A DNA stretch of 64,000 nt from JAFNGF01 sp964567045 (GCA_964567045.1 CAZMLE010000013.1:1-64000); one strand, 5' to 3'; shown: positions 1 through 9,020, counted from the stretch's first letter. Translations and numbers: made by a program. The notes: generated by a model not told the origin, from the sequence alone.

Positions 1-2
1 AG

Positions 3-53
3 AAGATAATAACCGAAGGCGTTGCAAAAAGCGTCCTGGCGAACTATGAATGA
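3..53 (+). CDS. C-terminal tail of an upstream gene (partial)
   Basis: An open frame enters from the left edge and ends at TGA 51-53, encoding KIITEGVAKSVLANYE. It is on the same strand as the sulfatase that starts 17 bases later, so it may be the end of the preceding gene of the same operon. Too little is visible to name a family, and the frame could be open by chance. Confidence 0.35.
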   Translation, partial: KIITEGVAKSVLANYE

Positions 54-70
54 TAGTGGAGAATAGATAA

Positions 71-1588
71 ATGAGTGACTTTCATAAAACACGTCGTGCG
101 TTTCTCAAATGCGCAAGCGCCGGCGCCGCTTCGTTGGTTTTATCGGGGTATCCGAACATCGCCGGGTTATTTGCAGCCGAGAGCTCCAAAGCTCGTGCGA
201 ATATCCTTTTCTGCCTGGCGGACGACTGGTCCTGGCCGTACGCAAGTATCGCCGGCGATAAGGTTGTCAAAACGCCCACGTTCGACCGGGTGGCTCGCCA
301 GGGCGTGCTATTTACCAACGCATTTGTGACGGCCCCTTCATGTACGCCCTCACGCGGCTCGATCCTGACCGGGCAGTGGCACTGGCGGCTCGAAGAGGGC
401 GGCAACCTCTGGGGTACGCTGCCGGCAAAATTCCCGGTGTATCCGGATTTGCTGGAAAAAGCAGGTTATCACGTAGGTTATACCCGCAAAGGCTGGGGAC
501 CGGGCCAGGTCGAACCGGGTGGCCGAACACGCAACCCGGCGGGGCCTCAGTACAAAACCTTCGAGGAGTTCCTTAAAGACCGGCCTAAGGGCAAGCCATT
601 TTGCTTCTGGTTCGGCAGTACCGACCCGCATCGACCTTATAAATGGCGCTCGGGCGTGGACAGCGGTATGAATCTTCAGGACGTCCATGTGCCGGCGTGT
701 CTGCCGGACTGCGAAACCGTCAGGATAGATATCTGTGACTACTACTGGGAAATTCAGCGTTTCGATAGCGAAGTCGGCGAGCTGCTGAAAATTCTGGAGG
801 AAAATGGCGAACTGGATAATACACTGGTGGTGATGTCAGGCGACAACGGCATGCCGTTTCCTCGCGGCAAGAGCAATCTATACGATTCAGGTACGAATGT
901 GCCGCTGGCAGTTCGCTGGCCTGCCAGAGTGAAGGGCGGGCGAACTGTTGAGGACTTTATTAGTCTTTCTGATTTGGCACCTACGTTCCTCGAAGCGGCG
1001 GGGCTAAAACCCACAACCGATATGACCGCCAGGAGCTTTCTGGATATTTTGACTTCAGATAAGTCCGGGCGAGTAAACCCGAAGCGCGACAAGGTTTTTA
1101 CCGGAAAGGAACGCCACGCCTGGGTTCGTAAAGATGGTCTGGGCTATCCGATGCGGGCAATACGCACGCATGATTTTCTTTATATTCGCAACTTTAAGCC
1201 CGACCGATGGCCTGCCGGCGACCCGGATACCGGCGGTTTTCGTGACCCGCCGGGCCAATATGGCGACACCGACGGCTCGCCATCCAAGGACTATATGATT
1301 GAAAATCACGACGACCCGAAGGTAAAGACGCTGTTTGAACTGGCTTTCCAGAAACGCCCAGCGGAGGAATTGTACGACCTTCGCAAGGACCCTGCTCAGC
1401 TGCAAAATGTTGCAGACCGTGCTGAGTATGCTCAGGCCAAAGAGAAACTTGCCGCCGCTCTTATGACTGAACTTAAGGCGACGAACGACCCTCGCATCCT
1501 GGGTACGGGCGATGTTTTCGACAGCTATCCATATTATGGCGGCGGTGCTAAGAAAGCTGCTAAAAAGCCGGCTAAAGCTGAGCGTTGA
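71..1588 (+). CDS. Exported sulfatase (type I, formylglycine-dependent)
   Basis: A 505-residue alkaline-phosphatase-superfamily sulfatase that should hydrolyse sulfate esters, probably on polysaccharides. The N-terminus has a twin-arginine-type signal (TRRAFLK followed by a hydrophobic stretch and AAES), implying export in folded form. The metal-binding pair DD is at residues 51-52. The sulfatase signature CTPSR is at 91-95; Cys91 is the residue that would be converted to formylglycine. A second metal-binding segment, SGDNGMPFPRGKSN, is in the middle of the protein. GGAGA lies 9 bases before the ATG. The tail is Lys/Ala-rich. The substrate cannot be told from sequence. No formylglycine-generating enzyme or dedicated sulfatase-maturing radical SAM enzyme was recognised nearby. 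It ends 15 bases before the convergent lpdA gene. Confidence 0.93.
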   Translation: MSDFHKTRRAFLKCASAGAASLVLSGYPNIAGLFAAESSKARANILFCLADDWSWPYASIAGDKVVKTPTFDRVARQGVLFTNAFVTAPSCTPSRGSILTGQWHWRLEEGGNLWGTLPAKFPVYPDLLEKAGYHVGYTRKGWGPGQVEPGGRTRNPAGPQYKTFEEFLKDRPKGKPFCFWFGSTDPHRPYKWRSGVDSGMNLQDVHVPACLPDCETVRIDICDYYWEIQRFDSEVGELLKILEENGELDNTLVVMSGDNGMPFPRGKSNLYDSGTNVPLAVRWPARVKGGRTVEDFISLSDLAPTFLEAAGLKPTTDMTARSFLDILTSDKSGRVNPKRDKVFTGKERHAWVRKDGLGYPMRAIRTHDFLYIRNFKPDRWPAGDPDTGGFRDPPGQYGDTDGSPSKDYMIENHDDPKVKTLFELAFQKRPAEELYDLRKDPAQLQNVADRAEYAQAKEKLAAALMTELKATNDPRILGTGDVFDSYPYYGGGAKKAAKKPAKAER

Positions 1589-1603
1589 TACAGCTTTTCA
1601 AAA

Positions 1604-3031
1604 TCAAGGTTTTCTTGGCCGGTATAAATGTATGCACTGGCCCAGATAGACCTCGGCTGCCTCCATCAGTGTCTCCGACAGCGTAGGATGTGGGTGAATA
1701 GTCGAGGCCAAATCTTGTGCCGTCACTGACTTTTCGACCGCCAGAGAAACTTCTGAGATTAGTTCACCTGCTGCGGTTCCGGCTATTCCGGCGCCGAGAA
1801 TTCTGTCGGTAGCAGGGTCTATAATCAGCTTGGTAAGCCCGTTGCTTTTTGCCATCGTGGCGGCTCGGCCGGAAGCCTGCCAGGGAAATTTTGCCACCTT
1901 GATTGCTCGGTTTTGTTTTTTCGCCTGGCTTTCACTCAGGCCACATTCAGCAACCTCAGGCTCGGTATATATTACAAACGGAATCGCCTGCGGCTCAAAG
2001 GCCGCATCCAGACCCGCTGTTGCCTTGGCGGCAACTATTCCCTCGTGCGTAGCTTTGTGCGCCAGTAATGGCTGACCTGCGACATCGCCGACTGCATAAA
2101 TTGACTCATCGTCTGTTTGTCGCTTCCTATCGACTGTTACGAATCCTTTTTCATTAAGCTGGGCTTTAGTATTCTCCAGACCAATACCGGCTGAATTGGG
2201 CTTACGACCGACCGCTACCAGCACTTTTTCATATACAGCCTCTTTTTTGTCCAGATTTTGGCCCTCGAATGTCACTTTGAGCTTGCCGTCTTGCTCGCTG
2301 ATTTTGGCAACTGTAGTATTGAGCATAATGTCAACGAAGAGCGTCTGGAGGCGCTTACTTAAAACCGAGACAAGCTCGGCGTCCGATGCGGGCATCAGAT
2401 TGGAAGTTATCTCTACCACCGAGACCTTCGTTCCGAGGGTCGCATAGAAACTTCCCAGTTCCAGGCCTATGTAGCTGCCTCCGATTACGAGCAATGATTC
2501 TGGAATATTGCCGACTTGTAGAGCTTTTGAGGAGTCCATCACCGCGGGTGTACTGCAAGGTATGCTTGGAATAGTTGCAGGGCACGAACCGGTTGCCAGG
2601 ATGGCGTGGTCGAAAGAAATTTTTTGCGTGCCGTTTCTTCTGGTTTTGACCTCAAGTGCGTTGCTGCCCGTGAAACTTGCCAGGCCTTGAATAAACTCGA
2701 CCTTTCTTTGCCGGCAGAGCTGCCCCAACCCCTGCGCAAGTCTTTTGATTACGCTGGTTTTGAAAGAGCGTATTTTCTCTACATCGAATTTTGGCTTTGA
2801 AAAATCGACGCCACAATCCCTTAATTCGCCGGCTTCGGTAATTAATTTAGCTATGTGCAGCAGAACTTTCGTCGGAATGCAACCTCGGTAAAGACACACT
2901 CCGCCCGGATTTATCTGGGGGTCGACCAACGTTACCTGCACGCCCAGATCTGCTGCGTGAAAAGCGGCTGCATAACCGCCGGGACCGGCTCCAATTACTA
3001 AAAGTTGTTTCAAGGTGTTCTTCTCGGCCAT
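1604..3031 (-). CDS. lpdA: Dihydrolipoamide dehydrogenase (E3)
   Basis: A 475-residue FAD-dependent pyridine nucleotide-disulfide oxidoreductase that reoxidises dihydrolipoyl groups of 2-oxoacid dehydrogenases or the glycine cleavage system with NAD+. Visible features: N-terminal FAD Rossmann motif GAGPGGYAAA (about residues 14-23); redox-active disulfide in GVCLYRGCIPTK (Cys46 and Cys51); NAD-binding GGSYIGLELG in the middle; FAD-contacting YAVGDVAG; and the C-terminal catalytic HPHPTLSE (His-Glu pair) of the dimer partner. Length is normal for the family. GGAGAG precedes the ATG. It lies 15 bases downstream of the Mth938-like gene on the same strand. The E1 and E2 partners are not in this window. 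It contains none of the palindromic insertions found elsewhere. Confidence 0.95.
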   Translation of the reverse strand: MAEKNTLKQLLVIGAGPGGYAAAFHAADLGVQVTLVDPQINPGGVCLYRGCIPTKVLLHIAKLITEAGELRDCGVDFSKPKFDVEKIRSFKTSVIKRLAQGLGQLCRQRKVEFIQGLASFTGSNALEVKTRRNGTQKISFDHAILATGSCPATIPSIPCSTPAVMDSSKALQVGNIPESLLVIGGSYIGLELGSFYATLGTKVSVVEITSNLMPASDAELVSVLSKRLQTLFVDIMLNTTVAKISEQDGKLKVTFEGQNLDKKEAVYEKVLVAVGRKPNSAGIGLENTKAQLNEKGFVTVDRKRQTDDESIYAVGDVAGQPLLAHKATHEGIVAAKATAGLDAAFEPQAIPFVIYTEPEVAECGLSESQAKKQNRAIKVAKFPWQASGRAATMAKSNGLTKLIIDPATDRILGAGIAGTAAGELISEVSLAVEKSVTAQDLASTIHPHPTLSETLMEAAEVYLGQCIHLYRPRKP

Positions 3032-3046
3032 CGAATGTCTCTCCGG

Positions 3047-3391
3047 TCAGCACGTAAGATGGAATGCGCCGACAACATTTTTGCCTTTTTTGGTTTGCTC
3101 ATTGAAGATACCGCACGCCTGGGCGGTTTTTTGCGCAGTGACTTCTATGCCCGCATCCCGAAGTGCTTTTTCGGTCGCAGCCGGTATCGCCATCATTCCC
3201 GAATCGCCCGTACCTACAACCAGAAGCTCCGGCTTAAACTCTATCACATCGCGCACGTCTTCAACAGCCAGGCTGTGCCCCTGCCTGCGCCACCAGTTGG
3301 ACCTAACTTTGTCCGGGAATACAATCAAGTCCTGTCTGTATTCTTTGCCGTCAACTTTCATAACTCCAAAGCTATACGAATCGATCCGCAT
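3047..3391 (-). CDS. Mth938-like domain protein (DUF498 family)
   Basis: A 114-residue single-domain protein. The sequence matches what I know of the Mth938/Xcc1710 family: a short beta-rich start (MRIDSYSFGVMKVDGKEY), the core PELLVVGTGDSGMM, and a late ITAQKT-type segment followed by an F(N/H) turn. Relatives have a mixed alpha/beta fold, include the mitochondrial complex I assembly factor NDUFAF3, and have no settled bacterial function. It is the first gene of a two-gene minus-strand unit with lpdA, 15 bases apart, so co-transcription is likely. Confidence 0.75.
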   Translation of the reverse strand: MRIDSYSFGVMKVDGKEYRQDLIVFPDKVRSNWWRRQGHSLAVEDVRDVIEFKPELLVVGTGDSGMMAIPAATEKALRDAGIEVTAQKTAQACGIFNEQTKKGKNVVGAFHLTC

Positions 3392-3436
3392 AACTCATGT
3401 GCTCCACGTAAAATCCGGGACCAAACCCCACAATGA

Positions 3437-3452
3437 ATTGCGGGGCTAAATA
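3437..3452 (+). repeat. Dispersed repeat family M, copy 1
   Basis: The 16-base core ATTGCGGGGCTAAATA occurs here, at 17080-17095, and in reverse as TATTTAGCCCCGC at 57238-57250. It sits between two minus-strand genes. The function is unknown. Confidence 0.6.
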
Positions 3453-3459
3453 TTATTGC

Positions 3460-4149
3460 TTATCCCTTAACTTGTTCGCTTCTTCTTTTGCTTTCTTCTT
3501 GCAGGATTTCCAGCAGCTCCCCGTCCTCTACCTGGTTGAAGTACGAGTAGAACTGGCTGATTGCCGAGAAAAATGGCGGCGCCTGCAGGCATATTGTTTC
3601 GTCTGCATCGTGGCTCAGCTTTTCCAGCGAATCTTGCGGGCCGACCGGCAGCGCCGCCACGATTTTTTCCGGGGCTTCCTGTCTGACCGCCCACAACGCC
3701 GCCTGCATAGTTGCGCCGGTAGCCACACCGTCATCGGTGACGACCACCACCCTGCCGGCCAGAGGGAGCTTCGGCAGAACGCTGCGGTAGCGTTTGACCC
3801 TGCGGGCGAGCTCCTGCAGTTGCCGGCTTTTCTCACGCTTTATGTAGTCGTCATCAACACCCATATATGAACTGATTTCCTCGTCCAGGAAGAGCCTTCC
3901 ATCCTCACAGACGGCGCCAATAGCCAGCTCCGGATTTCCCGGCGCCCCCAATTTGTGTGCCAGCACCATATCCAGGTCAGCGTCTATGGCGTGGGCAATT
4001 TCCCGCGCAACTACTACGCCGCCTCGAGGAATGCCCAGAACCACCAAGGGAATTTCGAATTCTTTCAGCTGGCTGGCCAAGAGACCACCAGCTTCCATAC
4101 GGCTGCGGAAGGTTTCACTACTGTTCGATATAATTCTAAGTGTGCCCAT
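3460..4149 (-). CDS. Phosphoribosyltransferase-fold protein
   Basis: A 229-residue type I PRTase-domain protein. The PRPP-loop signature VVVVTDDGVATGATMQAAL is in the second half, and the N-terminal LGIPRGGVVVAREIA and LAHKLGAPGNPELAIGAV segments are typical of stand-alone planctomycete and actinobacterial PRTase proteins. The substrate is unknown; many members of this subgroup are of unassigned function rather than purine or uracil salvage enzymes. The C-terminus is charged (EESKRRSEQVKG). A second family member lies at 7071-7694; the two flank nrdJ and the methyltransferase, hinting at a nucleotide-metabolism neighbourhood. Confidence 0.82.
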   Translation of the reverse strand: MGTLRIISNSSETFRSRMEAGGLLASQLKEFEIPLVVLGIPRGGVVVAREIAHAIDADLDMVLAHKLGAPGNPELAIGAVCEDGRLFLDEEISSYMGVDDDYIKREKSRQLQELARRVKRYRSVLPKLPLAGRVVVVTDDGVATGATMQAALWAVRQEAPEKIVAALPVGPQDSLEKLSHDADETICLQAPPFFSAISQFYSYFNQVEDGELLEILQEESKRRSEQVKG

Positions 4150-4160
4150 CTAAATATTCC

Positions 4161-4190
4161 GTTTAGCCGTCGCTGGCACAGCGACGGGTA
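4161..4190 (+). repeat. Dispersed palindromic repeat family L, copy 1
   Basis: GTTTAGCC followed by an inverted repeat CCGTCGCTG/CAGCGACGG. A close copy is at 21830-21858 (GTTTAGCC, then CATCGCCG/CGGCGACGG). Both are intergenic. Confidence 0.6.
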
Positions 4191-4201
4191 CGATTTGACC
4201 C

Positions 4202-6343
4202 CTAAAACGCGCACATGCCCGCTATGCACCCGCCGGAATATTCTGCTGCTGCCGTAACAAGCTCACCGACGCGAGAGAGCTCAGCTTCCTGGCCATAGCT
4301 AAAGGATAAGACCTGGTCGGGCTTGGACCCGTATCTATAAATCGTAATGCCTTTGCATTTGAGTTTATGCGCCAGCAAATATATCTTTCGCACGTCCTCT
4401 ACAGTTGCATCGCCGGGCAGATTTATGGTTTTGGAGACCGCGTTATCGGTATATTTCTGAAACGCCGCTTGCATTTGGACATGCTCCTGGGGACTTATAT
4501 CAAACGCAGTGACGAATATTCTCTTTATGTCCTCAGAAACGCCCTTGACATTTTGCACAGAGCCACGCCTGGCAATCTCAGCAAGGAGCTCTCTACTATA
4601 GAATTTTCTTTTCTTGGCAACGGCTTCAAATAAGGGGCTAATCTCGAAAAGTCTTGTGCCCGACAGCACGTTTCGCACGAAGCTTATGGCAAAAAGAGGC
4701 TCGATGCCGCTGGAACATCCGGCTATGATGCTGATGGTGCCGGTCGGCGCTATCGTGTTTACCGTTGCGTTGCGAAGCCTGAGGTTGCCTTTGGCGTAAA
4801 TCGACCTATCGAAGTTGGGGAAAACTCCTCGTTCACCAGCAAGGGCTGCTGATGCTTCGAGCGATTCTTTGTGAATAAAACGCATGAGCTTTTTGGCGAA
4901 ATTGACTGCCTGAGCAGAACTGTACGGCAGCCCCAGCATTACGAGCATATCCGCAAATCCCATTACGCCCAGGCCAATTTTTCTGTTCGCTGTCGTAGCG
5001 TCTCTTATCTGCGGCAGTGGAAAATTATTCACCTCTATCACGTCATCCAGAAATCTGACCGCCCATCGAACTGCTTCTTTGAGCTTTTGCCAGTCTACTT
5101 CACAGTTGTCTTGGGTGTGTTTTAAAAATTTTGCGAGATTTATGGAAGCTAAGTTACAGCTTTCATACGCCAGCAGCGGCAGCTCTCCGCAGGGATTTGT
5201 CGCCTCGATTCGGCCTATCGCGGGCGTGGGATTATGCCTGTTTATCTGGTCCAGAAATACCATGCCTGGGTCGCCTGTTCTCCAGGCGGCGTAAGCAATC
5301 AGGTCTAGCAGAGCCCTGGCTTTGATTTTCCTGACTGCTCTGCCGCTCCGCGGATTTATTAGATTGAAGTCTCCATTTTCTTTTACCGCCCGGATGAATT
5401 TGTCCGTCACGCCGACGGAGAGATTGAAATTGACGAAGGCTCCCGGCTCTATCTTAGACTCAATAAACTCGACGATGTCCGGGTGGTCGCACCGCAGGAT
5501 GCCCATATTCGCGCCTCGTCTTCTTCCGCCCTGGACGATGACGCCGGTAGCCTTATCAAATATGCTCATAAACGATACCGGGCCTGATGCCTGTCCCTTG
5601 GTCGAATGAACGATATCTGCTTTGGGCCTTAGATTCGAGAAGCTAAAGCCGGTGCCGCCGCCGGTCTGATGTATCTGTGCCATGTTACCCAGAGCCGTAA
5701 ATATTCCCTCTATGGAGTCCTCCACAGGAATTACAAAGCAGGCGGAAAGCTGTCCTAGCGAAGTGCCCGCGTTCATCAGGGTCGGCGAGTTCGGCATAAA
5801 CTCCAGATTCCGCATCATCAGATAAAACTTCTCTTCAACGTCCTCTTTGCTATAGCGGGACTTGAATTTGTCTTCCGCTTTGGCCACATGGCTGGCGACT
5901 CTTCTGAATAGCTCGCTCGGCGTCTCAACGATATTCTGGTTTTCGTCTTTGAGCAGATACCTTCTCTTGAGAACCTCCACGGTATTGACGGGCAGTTTCA
6001 GGTCGTCTTTCAGGCCCAGCGCAGACTTGGTGAAACGTAACTGGCTTCGATTTTCCCGATACAGAATGTAGCTTTTGGCGATATGGTTGTAACCCTCGCT
6101 CATCAAAACCGATTCTACCGTGTCCTGGATATTCTCGATATGGGGGATTTTGCCTTTATACCGCTGGGAAAGCCGGTCTACTACGACGCCGGTTACGCGT
6201 CGGGCTATGCTTTGAGCTTTTCGCTTTTCGCCCAGGACTTCCAGGGCGGCCCTTTGCACTGCGTTTTGAATCTTAGACCGGTCAAATCGGACAATTGAGC
6301 CGTCCCTTTTCTTGACCTTCGCAGGTACAGTTATCTTGGCCAT
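4202..6343 (-). CDS. nrdJ: Adenosylcobalamin-dependent ribonucleotide reductase (class II)
   Basis: A 713-residue catalytic protein that reduces ribonucleotides to deoxyribonucleotides using a radical generated from coenzyme B12, independent of oxygen. An ATP-cone regulatory domain occupies about residues 1-100 (VKKRDGSIVRFDRSKI). The ten-stranded barrel follows, with the GTGFSFSNLRP segment and the finger-loop NPCGELPLLAYESCNL carrying the Asn-Cys-Glu catalytic set. The C-terminal GGCIAGMCAF holds the cysteine pair that is re-reduced by thioredoxin. No small subunit gene follows, which fits class II. AGGAG at 6351-6355 supports the ATG. I looked for a cobalamin riboswitch upstream and did not see one. 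No palindromic insertion is present. Confidence 0.94.
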   Translation of the reverse strand: MAKITVPAKVKKRDGSIVRFDRSKIQNAVQRAALEVLGEKRKAQSIARRVTGVVVDRLSQRYKGKIPHIENIQDTVESVLMSEGYNHIAKSYILYRENRSQLRFTKSALGLKDDLKLPVNTVEVLKRRYLLKDENQNIVETPSELFRRVASHVAKAEDKFKSRYSKEDVEEKFYLMMRNLEFMPNSPTLMNAGTSLGQLSACFVIPVEDSIEGIFTALGNMAQIHQTGGGTGFSFSNLRPKADIVHSTKGQASGPVSFMSIFDKATGVIVQGGRRRGANMGILRCDHPDIVEFIESKIEPGAFVNFNLSVGVTDKFIRAVKENGDFNLINPRSGRAVRKIKARALLDLIAYAAWRTGDPGMVFLDQINRHNPTPAIGRIEATNPCGELPLLAYESCNLASINLAKFLKHTQDNCEVDWQKLKEAVRWAVRFLDDVIEVNNFPLPQIRDATTANRKIGLGVMGFADMLVMLGLPYSSAQAVNFAKKLMRFIHKESLEASAALAGERGVFPNFDRSIYAKGNLRLRNATVNTIAPTGTISIIAGCSSGIEPLFAISFVRNVLSGTRLFEISPLFEAVAKKRKFYSRELLAEIARRGSVQNVKGVSEDIKRIFVTAFDISPQEHVQMQAAFQKYTDNAVSKTINLPGDATVEDVRKIYLLAHKLKCKGITIYRYGSKPDQVLSFSYGQEAELSRVGELVTAAAEYSGGCIAGMCAF

Positions 6344-6474
6344 AATTTTTCTCCTGACGCCGGCGAGCCGGGACTACGGCAACCGGCGCCAATTCTCAAT
6401 TGTCGGTCGTCAATAGTCAATTGTCAATCTGCGATTATCTACAATAGGTGTGGAAAGTATCTACGCCGGGCAAA

Positions 6475-7002
6475 TTATCTCGCTGAGTTTTTGCAGACGT
6501 AGATGAAAGCGGGCGGAAGATTTTGAGGCACAAACTTAAGCTTCACTTCCGGAAAGTAGTTTCTCATCTTTTTCCCCAACAGGGGAGTGTACTGCAATTG
6601 GATGTATCTTCTTGATTTACGGGTAATAGCAAGGATTTCTTGTTGCTTTGACTCTGTAAACCAGACAAGAGGCAGACCCGAGACAACACAATCGAAACTG
6701 TCAACGTATCGTTCGCAGTTTCTGGCATCATCATTAATAACTTTTAGGCGCGGGTCGTTGATTCTTTCCAGGTCTCTGCAAAACCTCGGGTTGATCTCAA
6801 AGCAGGTCAGACGCCCGTTTTCAGGAAGACGCTTAAGGATTTCTGTGGTTACCGCACCGGTTCCTGCGCCCAGCTCGACAACTTCGGCGCTTCCGTCAAT
6901 CTGCTCAGCCATTTTTTTTGCCAGAGTTTTGGAACTCTGCGTGAAAGTTCCTACCTGTGTTGGGTGTCTGAAGAATTGCCAGATAAAATGCAAATTTATC
7001 AT
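6475..7002 (-). CDS. Small SAM-dependent methyltransferase (PmtA/rRNA adenine MTase-like)
   Basis: A 175-residue class I methyltransferase. The SAM-binding motif I is VVELGAGTGAVTTEIL (about residues 40-55), motif II acidic residue CFEINPRF, and a later SGLPLVWF replaces the NPPY-type motif. Together with the start FWQFFRHPTQVGTFTQSSKTLAKKM, this resembles bacterial phospholipid N-methyltransferases and related proteins sometimes labelled as rRNA dimethyladenosine transferases. The true substrate cannot be assigned; a phospholipid substrate is my preferred inference. GGAGC precedes the ATG. Confidence 0.75.
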   Translation of the reverse strand: MINLHFIWQFFRHPTQVGTFTQSSKTLAKKMAEQIDGSAEVVELGAGTGAVTTEILKRLPENGRLTCFEINPRFCRDLERINDPRLKVINDDARNCERYVDSFDCVVSGLPLVWFTESKQQEILAITRKSRRYIQLQYTPLLGKKMRNYFPEVKLKFVPQNLPPAFIYVCKNSAR

Positions 7003-7070
7003 TTCGGCTGCTCCGATATCATAGCCTGCACAACAAGTTTAGTACCATAGTAATCCCGAACGCGGCAGTG

Positions 7071-7694
7071 TCAATAAAGATTCTGGAGTATCCGGATTAC
7101 TTCCTCATCGCAGACGTCATACCAGTTAGCGTAGACTTGCGCTACAGCCCGGAAAAACGGTGGTTTTTCCAGAACGACCACGTCGTCGACAATCCTGGCA
7201 AGCTCCGCTGCGATGTCTGGCCCAGCCACCGGCGAGGCCACCACGATCTTTTTTGCCTTTTTATTTCTGCATAGAGAGATGCCCGCCCGCATTGTCGAGC
7301 CCATCGCAATGCCGTCATCAATCAAGATGACGGTTCTGTCGGCGATTTGCGGCAGCGGTCGGCCTTTCCTAAGAGCGGCGATTCGTCTTTTTATCTCCTG
7401 GCGTTGCTGCTTGAGTATTCGCTCGATAGTGTGCTGTGACAAGCCGCGGGTGGCGTAGTCATTTATGAAGGTGCTCCCGTCTTCGGCGACAGCACCGAAT
7501 CCCGCCTCCGGATTATCAGGGAAGGGCAATTTTCTGGCTATCAGTATGGAGAATTCACAGCCGAGGTGTTTGGCGACTTCGTAGCCTACCTCAACGCCGC
7601 CTTTGGGAATGGCTAAGACCACTGGCTTCTCGGCTCTATATTTTTCCACGGCCCTGGCCAGCTTTTGGCCGGCATCTTTTCTATCTGCAAACAT
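7071..7694 (-). CDS. Phosphoribosyltransferase-fold protein, second copy
   Basis: A 207-residue PRTase. I start it at the ATG 7694-7692 (MFADRKDAGQKLARAVEKY) because homology to the family begins there; the open frame extends upstream without conserved sequence. Key segments are VVLAIPKGGVEVGYEVA, ARKLPFPDNPEAGFGAVAEDG and the PRPP loop RTVILIDDGIAMGSTMRA. It is clearly related to the gene at 3460-4149. It is divergent from the radical SAM gene at 7761, with 66 bases between the starts, so the two may share a bidirectional promoter region. Confidence 0.82.
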   Translation of the reverse strand: MFADRKDAGQKLARAVEKYRAEKPVVLAIPKGGVEVGYEVAKHLGCEFSILIARKLPFPDNPEAGFGAVAEDGSTFINDYATRGLSQHTIERILKQQRQEIKRRIAALRKGRPLPQIADRTVILIDDGIAMGSTMRAGISLCRNKKAKKIVVASPVAGPDIAAELARIVDDVVVLEKPPFFRAVAQVYANWYDVCDEEVIRILQNLY

Positions 7695-7725
7695 GGGCCT
7701 GATCCACCCAGAATAGATTCTGCTG

Positions 7726-7751
7726 TTGACAGGGTACGTACGCCATATAAT
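7726..7751 (+). promoter_or_regulatory. Candidate promoter for the radical SAM gene
   Basis: A consensus -35 box TTGACA (7726-7731) and a perfect -10 box TATAAT (7746-7751) lie just before the ATG at 7761. The 14-bp spacer is shorter than the usual 16-18 bp, which lowers confidence. If used, transcription would start almost at the ATG and the mRNA would be leaderless or nearly so; no ribosome-binding site is visible. Confidence 0.4.
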
Positions 7752-7760
7752 AAACCAATT

Positions 7761-8858
7761 ATGACGACCTGCAAAAAATGTGGCAAGGTCTCCGAGGAAA
7801 TAGCACAGGTGCTGGCGTTTTGCGCCGAGTGTATTTGCCAGGCCGATGAAGATATGCTGGCTGAGTTTACAGAAATTCACGCCCGGAGCCGGGAAAGTTT
7901 TGGCCTGCCCGCTCGACCTCCATCTGCAGCGGACGGCCTGCAATGCGGCCTATGTCAAAACCAGTGCAGGATTGCCGACGGTGGCCGGGGCTACTGTGGC
8001 GTACGAAGAAATGAAGGCGGACGCCTCTTGGGCGGCACAGCCCAAGGCGCCACAGTCTCCTGGTACTACGATCCGCTGCCCACCAATTGTGTAGCTGATT
8101 GGGTATGTCCGGCGGGCAGCGGCGCCGGCTACCCACAGTGGGCACACCGGACCGGGCCCGAACACGGCTTCCTCAACCTGGCGGTTTTCTACGAAGCCTG
8201 TACCTTCAATTGCCTGTTCTGCCAGAACTGGCACTATCGTGAGCGTTCGATGACCGGCGAGGTGCATACTGCCACAGAGCTTGCGGACAGCGTGACGCCG
8301 AGCACTTCGTGCATTTGTTTTTTCGGCGGCGACCCAACCTGTCAGTTGCCTCACGCCATCGCTGCTGCGAAGTTGGCACGCAGGCAGAATAGCGAGCAAA
8401 TTTTGCGTATATGCTGGGAAACGAACGGCTCGATGGGTCCTGAGTTGCTCGATGAAATGCTAAATCTTTCGTTAGAAAGTGGCGGCTGCGTAAAGTTCGA
8501 TTTGAAGGCTATGGGCGAAAATCTGCATCTTGCCCTTTGTGGCGTCAGCAACCGCTGGACTCTGGAGAATTTTGCTCGCGCAGGTCAAAGGATTTCAGAA
8601 AGGCCGCAGCCCCCGCTGGTCATAGCTAGCACACTGCTTGTTCCGGGTTATATTGATACCCGCGAGGTCAAGGCCATCGCGTCTTTTATTGCAAATCTAG
8701 ATCCGAGCATACCATACGCGCTTCTGGGGTTTCACGGCAATTTTCTGATGAGAGATTTGCCGGCAACCTCCTGGAAGCAGGCAGAAAGTTGCCTTGAAGC
8801 CGCAAAGGCAGCAGGTCTCAAACGGGTGCGACTGGGCAATGTGCATATACTTCGCTAA
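7761..8858 (+). CDS. Radical SAM enzyme, PflA/AmmeMemoRadiSam-like
   Basis: A 365-residue radical SAM protein. The cluster motif is CTFNCLFC (Cys147, Cys151, Cys154), followed by QNW as in pyruvate formate-lyase activating enzyme-like proteins. Upstream are two further Cys-rich patches: CKKCGKV...CAECIC near the N-terminus and CGLCQNQCR...GYCG at residues 62-79, probably structural metal sites. A conserved FFGGDPTCQ replaces the usual GGEP motif. The ATG at 7761 starts the Cys-rich region; upstream in-frame codons encode nothing recognisable. The substrate is unknown. A second, distinct radical SAM protein of this broad group is at 21881. Confidence 0.85.
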   Translation: MTTCKKCGKVSEEIAQVLAFCAECICQADEDMLAEFTEIHARSRESFGLPARPPSAADGLQCGLCQNQCRIADGGRGYCGVRRNEGGRLLGGTAQGATVSWYYDPLPTNCVADWVCPAGSGAGYPQWAHRTGPEHGFLNLAVFYEACTFNCLFCQNWHYRERSMTGEVHTATELADSVTPSTSCICFFGGDPTCQLPHAIAAAKLARRQNSEQILRICWETNGSMGPELLDEMLNLSLESGGCVKFDLKAMGENLHLALCGVSNRWTLENFARAGQRISERPQPPLVIASTLLVPGYIDTREVKAIASFIANLDPSIPYALLGFHGNFLMRDLPATSWKQAESCLEAAKAAGLKRVRLGNVHILR

Positions 8859-9020
8859 TTCCTTTTTCCCTTTAATTGACTGAGCAATCCCCATCTGATA
8901 TACTGTGCATCAGCAGCCACAGAGCGGATATCCTGCCAGGTTAATTGTATTCGTACAGTGGGTGGCTGCAAAGGCGGGCGGTTATACTATTGTCCAAACA
9001 TCGGGTAAGGAGGTCAAAAG

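Noticed and set aside
6344..6474. Cobalamin riboswitch upstream of nrdJ
   Set aside because: No B12-box or paired element pattern was found; the region mainly holds AATTGTCAAT-type short repeats.
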